A stretch of 5,322 nt of DNA from Nitrospinota bacterium. Lineage in GTDB: Bacteria; Nitrospinota_A; JADGAW01. This document shows positions 1-5,322 of this stretch, piece after piece. The notes under the pieces are model-generated. The model did no database searches. It saw only the letters and a list, made by a program, of their open reading frames with translations, and was not told the DNA's origin. The stretch spans positions 1 to 5,322 of the forward strand of contig JADGAW010000172.1 in assembly GCA_015231815.1 (NCBI GenBank), written 5' to 3'. Position 1 is the first letter of the stretch; each line of letters opens with the position of its first letter. Made by a program: the position numbers and the translations under genes.

Positions 1-31
1 CATAGATTTATTGAAAAGAGTTACACAAAGT

Positions 32-874
32 TCACAGTTCTTTAATCAGTAATGAAATGTCTGAAGCAGGAGCAGAATGGGTAAGTTTACCCACAGAGAT
101 TATATTTACACCGGTTTCAGCGTAGCTTCGAACATTTTCAAGAGAGATATTGCCTGAAGTTTCTAGAGTAATATTCTTATCCTGACATATTTCGACTGCT
201 TCTTTACAGCTCTTTGGCGAAAAATTATCCAGCATAATATTTTTTGCTCCATACTTGATTGCTGTTTTAAGCTCATCAATACTCTCAACCTCTATCTCAA
301 AGCTCATCAGGTGAGGTTTTTCCTTAATGACCTTCTTAAGAGTCGTTTCGATTCCACCACCAGCCTTGATATGATTTTCCTTAATAAGTATGGCATCCGA
401 GAGGGAATAGCGGTGGTTAATTCCTCCACCAATCGTTACTGCATACTTTTCAAGACTTCTCAGCCCTGGAGTTGTTTTGCGGGTATCGGCAATTCTGCAG
501 TTCGTGTTCTGAATAGCATCAACAAACTTTTTTGTCAGGCTTGCAATACCGCACATTCTTTGGAGAAGATTTAAAGCAACTCGTTCACCGGAGAGAAGGG
601 CATGGGTGTTGCCCTTAAGTTCAAGAATTGTATCTCCTTTCTTTACACAACTACCTTCAGTGTAATGAATTTCAACGGAAATATCGTTATTGAGAATATG
701 AAATACTCTTTGAAAAATATCAAGTCCTGCTATAACCATTTCTTCTTTAGCTATGAGAACTGCTTTTGAAACACTCTCTTCATTAACAATTATTTTTGTC
801 GTTATGTCCTGATTGGGAATATCTTCCTTAAGAGAATTTTGAATGAATTCATCTATTCCGATGGGTAAAAACAT
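32..874 (-). CDS. nadC: Nicotinate-nucleotide pyrophosphorylase (carboxylating), quinolinate phosphoribosyltransferase
   Basis: Converts quinolinate and PRPP to nicotinate mononucleotide, CO2 and pyrophosphate in de novo NAD synthesis, in the cytoplasm. The 280 residues match the usual family length. Visible family blocks are LNLLQRMCGIA (101-111), DTRKTTPGLR (130-139) with LEKYAV following, GGGINHR (149-155), LIKENHI (163-169), EIEVE (193-197), MLDNF (214-218), SGNIS (240-244) and GKLTHS (262-267). These supply the basic residues that bind quinolinate and PRPP phosphates and the acidic residues near the metal site. The N-terminal part is the open-face sandwich domain and the rest the alpha/beta barrel. 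The ATG at 874 is the only reasonable start because an in-frame TAA lies a short way upstream, yet no Shine-Dalgarno sequence precedes it. nadA and nadB are not in the window. The gene is divergent from the RHH-like gene, and no key residue looks lost. Confidence 0.97.
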   Translation of the reverse strand: MFLPIGIDEFIQNSLKEDIPNQDITTKIIVNEESVSKAVLIAKEEMVIAGLDIFQRVFHILNNDISVEIHYTEGSCVKKGDTILELKGNTHALLSGERVALNLLQRMCGIASLTKKFVDAIQNTNCRIADTRKTTPGLRSLEKYAVTIGGGINHRYSLSDAILIKENHIKAGGGIETTLKKVIKEKPHLMSFEIEVESIDELKTAIKYGAKNIMLDNFSPKSCKEAVEICQDKNITLETSGNISLENVRSYAETGVNIISVGKLTHSAPASDISLLIKEL

Positions 875-907
875 GCTGTATTGAGTATTGGTTTATAAAA
901 TCTTCAC

Positions 908-935
908 AGTATAACGAATTTTGCTTTAATTTTAA
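908..935 (-). promoter_or_regulatory. Candidate sigma-70-type promoter for nadC
   Basis: On the minus strand a TATACT (-10, 913-908) lies 16 bp after TTAAAA (-35-like, 935-930). The -10 matches five of six consensus bases and the -35 four of six. Transcription would start around 901, giving a leader of roughly 27 nt. The region is very AT-rich, so chance matches are likely. This is a by-eye assignment. Confidence 0.3.
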
Positions 936-953
936 TGTTTTATCTACTAAAAT
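925..953 (+). promoter_or_regulatory. Candidate promoter for the RHH-like gene, upstream of the heptamer array
   Basis: TAAAAT (948-953) matches five of six -10 bases and lies 17 bp after TTTAAT (925-930), a poor -35 with three of six matches. Transcription would begin near 960, so the GAGTGAA array would lie in the untranslated leader. A second -10-like hexamer, TATAAC (1019-1024), sits after the array but would start transcripts inside the ribosome-binding site, so it is less likely. The candidate overlaps the proposed nadC promoter region on the other strand, which would let one regulator affect both genes. Confidence 0.25.
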
Positions 954-963
954 CTCTTTTAAA

Positions 964-1012
964 GAGTGAAGAGTGAAGAGTGAAGAGTGAAGAGTGAAGA
1001 GTGAAGAGTGAA
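964..1012. repeat. Seven perfect tandem copies of the heptamer GAGTGAA
   Basis: The units are 964-970, 971-977, 978-984, 985-991, 992-998, 999-1005 and 1006-1012, all identical. The array cannot be translated on the plus strand because every frame meets TGA every 21 nt. Its left end abuts a short dyad CTCTTT-T-AAAGAG (954-966), and its right end runs into TCAC (1014-1017), an inverted copy of the GTGA core. The array ends 17 bp before the AAGGA of the RHH-like gene. It may be an operator array, a variable simple-sequence repeat, or a neutral repeat. The repeat itself is certain; its function is not known. Confidence 0.97.
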
Positions 1013-1041
1013 GTCACCTATAACTAATAAAGGAAAAATGT

Positions 1042-1389
1042 ATGACAAGAGAATATACGAATTTTAATGTCAAGATAGACAGTCAGGTCTATGAGGAGAT
1101 GAAAAATAAGGTAAAAGACCACGGTATGAACCTGACTTCCTTCCTAAAACTGGCAATTAGGAACATAGATTTGCTCTTAACAATTGATGAGGAAAATAAC
1201 GAAAAAATCAATGAAGAGTTGAGTAGTCTTATTAAAAGAGTGAAGGAACTGGAAAAGAATATGGGGAAAATAGATGTTGCAACTCTTTCTGAGTTGTCGT
1301 CTCTTTATAAAAAAGGAATGCTTTCATCTTCAAATAACTATGGGAATAGTGAGAACGATTTCAGGGGGTTTAGCTTTGAAGAGGATTAA
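1042..1389 (+). CDS. Small RHH-like protein with coiled coil, probable DNA-binding regulator
   Basis: I do not recognise a named family for this 115-residue protein. Residues 8-42 fit a ribbon-helix-helix (MetJ/Arc) pattern: a short alternating strand (NFNVKID), a first helix (about 14-27), a G-M-N turn, and a second helix starting LTSFLKLAIRN. A perfect heptad of apolar residues follows at I56, L60, L63, V67, L70, M74 and I77, indicating a coiled coil for dimerisation or higher assembly. The tail from about 95 is polar, rich in Ser and Asn, and ends with an aromatic-acidic segment (FRGFSFEED). There is no signal peptide or membrane segment. AAGGA (1030-1034) lies 7 nt before the ATG, a good ribosome-binding site; the ATG at 1038 gives only a nine-codon frame. 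No toxin gene follows, so an antitoxin role is unsupported. It sits directly behind the heptamer array and converges on infC. An accessory partition or mobilisation protein is another possibility. Confidence 0.8.
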   Translation: MTREYTNFNVKIDSQVYEEMKNKVKDHGMNLTSFLKLAIRNIDLLLTIDEENNEKINEELSSLIKRVKELEKNMGKIDVATLSELSSLYKKGMLSSSNNYGNSENDFRGFSFEED

Positions 1390-1419
1390 GGGAGTAATCA
1401 TGTATATTGGCTCACTCCC
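1390..1419. terminator. Imperfect inverted repeat between convergent genes, doubtful terminator
   Basis: GGGAGT (1390-1395), directly after the stop codon of the RHH-like gene, can pair with ACTCCC (1414-1419) across an 18-nt loop. On the plus strand no T run follows at once; a T-rich stretch occurs only at 1441-1451. On the minus strand the stem is followed by TTAATC, a poor U tract. The convergent arrangement calls for termination here, but the hairpin is weak and may be chance. Confidence 0.2.
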
Positions 1420-1458
1420 GACATTCCCGTCCAAAATCAGCTTTATTTTTTATGGTAC

Positions 1459-1986
1459 TTAAGGTGCTTTCTGAGCAAAAATCATTGACATGTTTCGACC
1501 CTCTTGTTTTGCTGGTTGTTCAACAATTGCAAGCTCTTCCATTGCTTCCTCAATTATTTTAAGCACTCTCATTCCAACTTCAGGGTGAGACATTTCCCGT
1601 CCTTTAAAAACAACGGTTACCTTAGCTTTATCTCCTGCTGCAATAAACCTTTTTACATGGTTTATTTTGAAATCAATGTCATGTTTATCGGTTTTCGGGG
1701 TAAGCTTAACCTCCTTAATATGAACAACTTTTTGTTTTTTCTTGGCATCATGGGATTTTTTACTTTTGTTATATTTGAACTTCCCATAATCCATCATCTT
1801 ACATACGGGAGGATTAGCGTTGGGTGAAACTTCAACAAGATCAAGACCCTCTTCCTGAGCAAGTTTAATTGCTTCGTAGGTTTTTATCGTACCTAAATTA
1901 TTACCTTCACCGTCAATAACATTTACCATGGGAACTTTTATTCCATGATTTACTCTGGTAGTGTCCGGTTTTCTTTTAATGACCAA
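1459..1986 (-). CDS. infC: Translation initiation factor IF-3
   Basis: IF-3 binds the 30S subunit, keeps 50S away and checks the start codon and initiator tRNA. Numbered from the TTG start (175 residues), the N-terminal domain covers about 10-80 and contains LVEVSPNANPPVC and the signature KMMDYGKFKY (63-72). A lysine-rich linker (about 73-87) leads to the C-terminal domain (88-172) with VVHIKEVKLTP, KAKVTVVFKGREM and the final RNMSMIFAQKAP. Length is normal. An in-frame TAA directly precedes the TTG at 1986, so the start is either that TTG or the ATT at 1980 (173 residues); no ATG fits. The ATT is followed by AAA, as at the E. coli infC start. thrS lies 32 bp upstream on the same strand, the classical order, and probably shares its transcript. 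rpmI and rplT, usual downstream partners, are absent; a convergent gene follows instead. Confidence 0.97.
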   Translation of the reverse strand: MVIKRKPDTTRVNHGIKVPMVNVIDGEGNNLGTIKTYEAIKLAQEEGLDLVEVSPNANPPVCKMMDYGKFKYNKSKKSHDAKKKQKVVHIKEVKLTPKTDKHDIDFKINHVKRFIAAGDKAKVTVVFKGREMSHPEVGMRVLKIIEEAMEELAIVEQPAKQEGRNMSMIFAQKAP

Positions 1987-1995
1987 TTAACCTCC
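1978..1995 (-). promoter_or_regulatory. infC ribosome-binding site with competing non-AUG start codons
   Basis: GGAGG (1995-1991) is a strong Shine-Dalgarno sequence. TTG (1986-1984) lies 4 nt after it and ATT (1980-1978) lies 10 nt after it, in the same frame. Spacing does not decide between them: 4 nt is short and 10 nt is slightly long. Known infC genes often start with AUU, which lets IF-3 repress its own synthesis, so I favour the ATT, but the TTG cannot be excluded. Confidence 0.75.
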
Positions 1996-2018
1996 AATAA
2001 TTAATGTTAATAATAAAA

Positions 2019-3764
2019 TTAATCTTCCGGGAATCCGGTTTTGAGCTCATTTTCCCGCTCACTATTTAATTGTACAATAAAGTTTTCAACTGTTATTTCA
2101 ACAGTTTCCTTTTCGCCTCTTTTTCTTATTCCTACCGTATTGTTTTCCTGCTCTTTGTCACCAATGACAACCATGTAGGGAATTCTTTCCATTCTTGCTT
2201 CGCGTATTTTATACCCAATTTTTTCTTCTCGCAAATCAGTTTCCGATCTGAAATTGTTCTGGAGCAGAGTAGCATGGATTTTCTTTCCGTAATCAGCTTG
2301 TCTTTCGCTGATGCACATGATTTTTACTTGCACAGGAGCCAGCCACAGAGGGAATGCTCCGCCATACGATTCAATGAGACAGCCAAAGAAGCGTTCCAAT
2401 GAGCCAAGAAGAGCTCGATGAATCATAATGGCTTTATGTTTTTTATTGTCATTTCCCGTATATTCAACATTAAATCGTTCAGGAAGATTAAAGTCAACCT
2501 GAATTGTTGAACATTGCCAAGATCTGTCTAGTTGGTCTTTGATTTTTACATCAATCTTAGGACCGTAAAAAACGCCTTCTCCAGGATCAACCTCATATTT
2601 AAGTCCATTTTTCTCTATTGCAAGTCGAAGTGCTTCTGTTGCTTGCTCCCATTCATGGTCTTCGCCAACATATTTTTCAGGTCTGGTACTGAGATAAACT
2701 TCAAACTCCTTAAACCCAAATTGTCTCAGCATTTTCAGGGTAAAGTTCAGGGCATTATCAATCTCATCATTTAAAAGCTCCGATGTGGTGAAAATATGTG
2801 CGTCATCTTGAGTAAAACCTCTAACCCTTAAGAGTCCGTGTAAAACCCCTGACCGTTCATACCGATACACAGTACCAAGCTCAGCATAACGAATGGGCAA
2901 ATCACGGTAACTTCGTGGCTGACCTTTGTAAACCTGAATATGAAAGGGACAGTTCATTGGTTTGATGAGATATTCTGTCTCGTCGATAAGCATTGGAGAG
3001 TAAATATTATCCCGGTAGAAATCCCAATGACCACTTGTTTCCCATAAACCTTTTTGAGCGATGTGGGGAGTGTAAATAATATCGTAACCGTTTTGGTAAT
3101 GCTTGTTTTTCCAGAAATCCTCAATAATCGACCGTATTCGAGCACCTTTAGGGTGCCAGCAAACAAGTCCTCCGCCGATATCTTCCTGAATACTGAAAAG
3201 ATCCAACTCTTTTCCCAGTTTTCTATGGTCTCTTTCTTTTGCCTCTTCAAGTTTTTGCAGGTGAAGTCGTAAATCCTTTGGGTTGGTGAAGGCAGTACCA
3301 TAAATTCTTTGCAGGGATTCTCTGTTTTCATCACCCCGCCAGTAGGAAGCAGAGGTTGAGAGCAGTTTAAAAGCTTTTATTTCCTTTGTATTCTCAATAT
3401 GTGGTCCACGACACAGGTCGGTAAAGTCTCCTTGAGTATAAATGGAGTATTCCTCTTCGTTTAAATCATTAATGAGTTCAACCTTAAAAGGTTCTTCTAT
3501 CTTAGTGAAATAATCCAGAGCTTCAGCCTTTGACATTGTGGTATGAGTGAAGGGCAATGCTGCTTTAATAAGCGTTTGCATTTTATCTTCAATTTTTTTG
3601 AGGTCTTCTTCAGTAAAAGGCTCACTTTTATAAAAATCATAATAAAAGCCATTAACAATGGTCGGACCTATGGTAACTTTTATATCGGGGAAAATTTCTT
3701 TAACTGCTTGCGCAAGGACATGGGCTGCGCTGTGCCTTAATGTATCGAGGTTTGATGATGACAT
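2019..3764 (-). CDS. thrS: Threonyl-tRNA synthetase lacking the TGS domain
   Basis: Charges tRNA-Thr with threonine in the cytoplasm; class II synthetase. The 581 residues are about 60 fewer than E. coli ThrRS (642) because the N-terminal TGS domain is absent. The protein opens at the editing domain, with HxxxH at H11 and H15, C118 and H122 in CRGPH, and the SAD block SASYWRGDENRE (138-149). The catalytic domain has motif 1 near 207-233, motif 2 (YRYERSG... to DDAHIF, 300-325) and motif 3 (GSLERFF, 454-460). Zinc ligands correspond to C272, H323 and H449, each 62 below the E. coli numbers. The anticodon-binding domain runs from about 474 to 575. An in-frame TAG lies eight codon positions before the ATG with no start codon between, so the N terminus is real in this sequence. 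AGGAG sits 15 nt before the ATG, unusually far. infC follows after 32 bp. Confidence 0.97.
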   Translation of the reverse strand: MSSSNLDTLRHSAAHVLAQAVKEIFPDIKVTIGPTIVNGFYYDFYKSEPFTEEDLKKIEDKMQTLIKAALPFTHTTMSKAEALDYFTKIEEPFKVELINDLNEEEYSIYTQGDFTDLCRGPHIENTKEIKAFKLLSTSASYWRGDENRESLQRIYGTAFTNPKDLRLHLQKLEEAKERDHRKLGKELDLFSIQEDIGGGLVCWHPKGARIRSIIEDFWKNKHYQNGYDIIYTPHIAQKGLWETSGHWDFYRDNIYSPMLIDETEYLIKPMNCPFHIQVYKGQPRSYRDLPIRYAELGTVYRYERSGVLHGLLRVRGFTQDDAHIFTTSELLNDEIDNALNFTLKMLRQFGFKEFEVYLSTRPEKYVGEDHEWEQATEALRLAIEKNGLKYEVDPGEGVFYGPKIDVKIKDQLDRSWQCSTIQVDFNLPERFNVEYTGNDNKKHKAIMIHRALLGSLERFFGCLIESYGGAFPLWLAPVQVKIMCISERQADYGKKIHATLLQNNFRSETDLREEKIGYKIREARMERIPYMVVIGDKEQENNTVGIRKRGEKETVEITVENFIVQLNSERENELKTGFPED

Positions 3765-3812
3765 GAAGAGAGGGGTAAGCTCCTATAAAAATTTGTATAG
3801 AGTAAAGCCGTT

Positions 3813-3818
3813 ATTATA
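3813..3818 (-). promoter_or_regulatory. Candidate -10 element for thrS-infC
   Basis: A perfect TATAAT reads on the minus strand at 3818-3813. No good -35 is found at 16-18 bp upstream, where the sequence is a pyrimidine run (TTTCTTCTT). Transcription would begin near 3806, leaving a leader of about 41 nt. That is too short for a T-box riboswitch, so tRNA-sensing control of that kind is not supported here. Confidence 0.4.
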
Positions 3819-3927
3819 CACGTAGGATAAAAAAAGAAGAAACGATTTTACCCTTTAGTAGCATTATTTCTCATCAAGAATTTTTCAATGGAAGAGCAGA
3901 AGGGAATTATATTTTCTTATCATTCGA

Positions 3928-3957
3928 TTTACTCTTTTCCATGAAAAAGGCTAAAAT
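3928..3957 (+). promoter_or_regulatory. Candidate promoter for the kinase gene
   Basis: TTTACT (3928-3933, four of six -35 bases) is separated by 18 bp from TAAAAT (3952-3957, five of six -10 bases). Transcription would begin near 3964, with a leader of about 27 nt. With the TATAAT on the other strand at 3818-3813 this accounts for much of the 226-bp divergent gap 3765-3990, in which I see no other gene or strong repeat. Confidence 0.35.
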
Positions 3958-3990
3958 ATTTTCTTTCACGTTAAACCTCTATGAAATTGT

Positions 3991-5322
3991 ATGAAAGAAG
4001 AATTTTTAAAAGGTTTGCCTTCCGGTTATAAGATACAAAACTATATCATTAAGAAAATTCTGGGGAAGGGTGGTTACAGCATAACCTACCTTGCAGAGGA
4101 TATGAATACTCAGGAAAAAATTGCCCTCAAGGAGTTCAATCCCTTTAAGGAAGTATTGAGAAGGGAAGATGAAAGAATAAGACCAAACCCAGAGGAGCTG
4201 GAAGAATTTAATCTACGGAAAAGAAAATTTCTCGATGAAGCAGACTTTCTGATAAACATTCAACATGAGAATATTGTGAATGTTACTGGTTCCTTTGAAG
4301 CAAATAATACCCACTATATTGTTATGGATTTTCTGCCGGGGGAATCGTTGGCACGGGTTTTAAAGAGAAGGAGACTTACAGAATTCGAACTCCTCAGAAT
4401 TTCCCTCTCTCTTGCCAATGCCCTTCAATTCCTTCATTCCATGAATGTATATCACCTCGATGTTAAGTCATTGAACGTTTATATCCCAGAGGAGGGAGAG
4501 CCCTTTCTTTTTGATTTTGGTTCTTCATGGCAGCAATTGCAACTCAGAAAATTGCCGGAACATGAAGAGTTTATTCATACGGCAGGTTATGCTCCTTTTG
4601 AGGTACAGAAAGGGTTTACACGAGAGCTTGGTCCATGGTCAGATATCTACGGACTTGGTGCAATTATGTACGAAGTAATTGTTGGAAGCAAGCCTGTCAA
4701 GGCCTCAATAAGAAAGGAAACCATTAACGATGGCAAGCAGGATCAGGTAGAGGAATATCTCAATAAAACAGAGCATCCCTATTCAGAGGAGATAAAAAAC
4801 TCAGTAAAGAAAGCATTACATCTTGAAATTAATCAGCGACCTGATGATGCTCATTTGTGGGTAGAGGAATTTCAGTTACAACAATTACATGAAAAGGCTA
4901 GGAACGAAGATAAAGCACAGGGCGGTGATTATCTTCGGGAAGCAGATTCATTCTGGAAAAAAGGAAAATTTGGAAAAGCCTTCACAATCTTAAAAAATGC
5001 ATCTCTCAGGGAGTCGTCCATCGCATGGTACATGATGGGATTTTTGAATGAAGGCGGAAAAGGGGTAAAACAGGATTTTCAAAGAGCAAGAAAATGGTAT
5101 AAAAAAGCAGCCTTAAAAGGGGAGAGAAGGGCAAAACGGGATTTGGGAATGCTTTTGAGAAATAAGTTCAATGACGATGTTCACCTGTTGGGGGCTGCTC
5201 AATGGCTACAACGTGCCGCAGATGAAGGAGATGCTCAAGCCATGAGCGTTCTTGGGTTAATGTATCGAAACGAAGTCGGGGTAAAGAAAAATTATAAAAA
5301 AGCTCTTGAACTTTTTCGCAAA
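3991..5322 (+). CDS. Serine/threonine protein kinase with Sel1-like repeats, 3' end outside window
   Basis: Open for 444 codons and continuing beyond the window. A short LPSGYKI lead-in (9-15), common in bacterial kinases of this type, precedes a Hanks-type kinase domain at about 18-295. Visible elements are the glycine loop GKGGYS (25-30), ATP-binding K47 in IALKE, a likely helix-C glutamate E83, the catalytic loop HLDVKSLN with D157, K159 and N162, DFG (175-177), APFE (201-204), GPWSDIYGLG with D218, and R283. All catalytic residues are present. The third loop glycine is Ser and HRD is HLD. From about 344, Sel1-like repeats follow: 344-377, a divergent one at 378-413, and a third at 414 cut by the edge. 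Sel1 repeats usually mediate protein contacts. No membrane segment is seen so far. A TGA at 3982 in frame fixes the ATG at 3991; no clear ribosome-binding site precedes it. Substrate unknown. Confidence 0.93.
   Translation, partial: MKEEFLKGLPSGYKIQNYIIKKILGKGGYSITYLAEDMNTQEKIALKEFNPFKEVLRREDERIRPNPEELEEFNLRKRKFLDEADFLINIQHENIVNVTGSFEANNTHYIVMDFLPGESLARVLKRRRLTEFELLRISLSLANALQFLHSMNVYHLDVKSLNVYIPEEGEPFLFDFGSSWQQLQLRKLPEHEEFIHTAGYAPFEVQKGFTRELGPWSDIYGLGAIMYEVIVGSKPVKASIRKETINDGKQDQVEEYLNKTEHPYSEEIKNSVKKALHLEINQRPDDAHLWVEEFQLQQLHEKARNEDKAQGGDYLREADSFWKKGKFGKAFTILKNASLRESSIAWYMMGFLNEGGKGVKQDFQRARKWYKKAALKGERRAKRDLGMLLRNKFNDDVHLLGAAQWLQRAADEGDAQAMSVLGLMYRNEVGVKKNYKKALELFRK

Noticed and set aside
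1..31. Possible ATG on the minus strand at 3-1, as the start of a gene following nadC
   Set aside because: Only the three bases are visible, with no ribosome-binding site before them; chance is as likely.
964..1012. CRISPR array or replication iterons
   Set aside because: The 7-bp units have no spacers, and no replication initiator gene or DnaA boxes are seen nearby.
1042..1389. Antitoxin of a toxin-antitoxin pair
   Set aside because: No toxin-sized frame follows on the same strand before the convergent infC, and none lies directly upstream.
1274..1462. 62-codon plus-strand frame overlapping the end of the RHH-like gene
   Set aside because: It lies mostly inside the RHH-like gene in another frame, has no recognisable content, and reaches into the end of infC.
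1504..1827. 107-codon plus-strand frame rich in Phe and hydrophobic residues, opposite infC
   Set aside because: It is antisense to the well-conserved infC; the apparent hydrophobic character comes from reading lysine codons backwards as Phe/Leu.
2954..3334. 126-codon minus-strand frame inside thrS
   Set aside because: It is an out-of-frame shadow of thrS, whose own frame carries all the synthetase motifs.
3765..3990. T-box or other riboswitch controlling thrS
   Set aside because: The likely leader is only about 41 nt, and I see no stem-loop or T-box-like sequence.
3981..4031. ATG at 3981 as a start or leader peptide before the kinase
   Set aside because: It is out of frame with the kinase and stops after about 16 codons; it has no ribosome-binding site.

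Overview
This AT-rich bacterial window carries four complete protein genes and one that runs off the right edge. Minus strand: nadC (32-874), then thrS (3764-2019) followed 32 bp downstream by infC (1986-1459), probably one translation operon. Plus strand: a 115-residue ribbon-helix-helix (RHH)-like protein (1042-1389), and a serine/threonine protein kinase with Sel1-like repeats (3991 to the window end). I see no tRNA, rRNA, CRISPR array, insertion sequence or attachment site.

Organism. The core genes are clearly bacterial. Low G+C by eye, a TGS-less ThrRS, an infC without the usual rpmI-rplT downstream and a kinase-Sel1 protein would suit an environmental Gram-negative lineage, for example an anammox-type planctomycete or a deltaproteobacterium-like group. 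This is a weak inference; the window holds no taxonomic marker I can place with confidence.

Layout. Positions 1-31 are the sequence downstream of nadC, with no clear terminator. Positions 875-1041 separate the divergent nadC and RHH-like genes. They hold weak promoter candidates for both directions and a perfect array of seven GAGTGAA heptamers (964-1012), ending 17 bp before the ribosome-binding site of the RHH-like gene. The RHH-like gene and infC converge on 1390-1458, which holds an imperfect inverted repeat but no convincing intrinsic terminator. Positions 3765-3990 separate the divergent thrS and kinase genes and carry a perfect TATAAT facing thrS and a reasonable promoter facing the kinase.

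How the genes work together. thrS and infC supply translation (tRNA-Thr charging and initiation). nadC stands alone here as the last step of de novo NaMN synthesis. The RHH-like gene has no recognisable toxin or partner beside it. The most interesting hypothesis is that it binds the heptamer array in front of itself, as the RHH protein omega of plasmid pSM19035 binds contiguous heptads. Other points of note are a non-AUG start of infC (AUU or UUG), a ThrRS that lacks exactly the N-terminal TGS domain while keeping editing and catalytic residues, and a kinase with a changed glycine loop and HLD in place of HRD.
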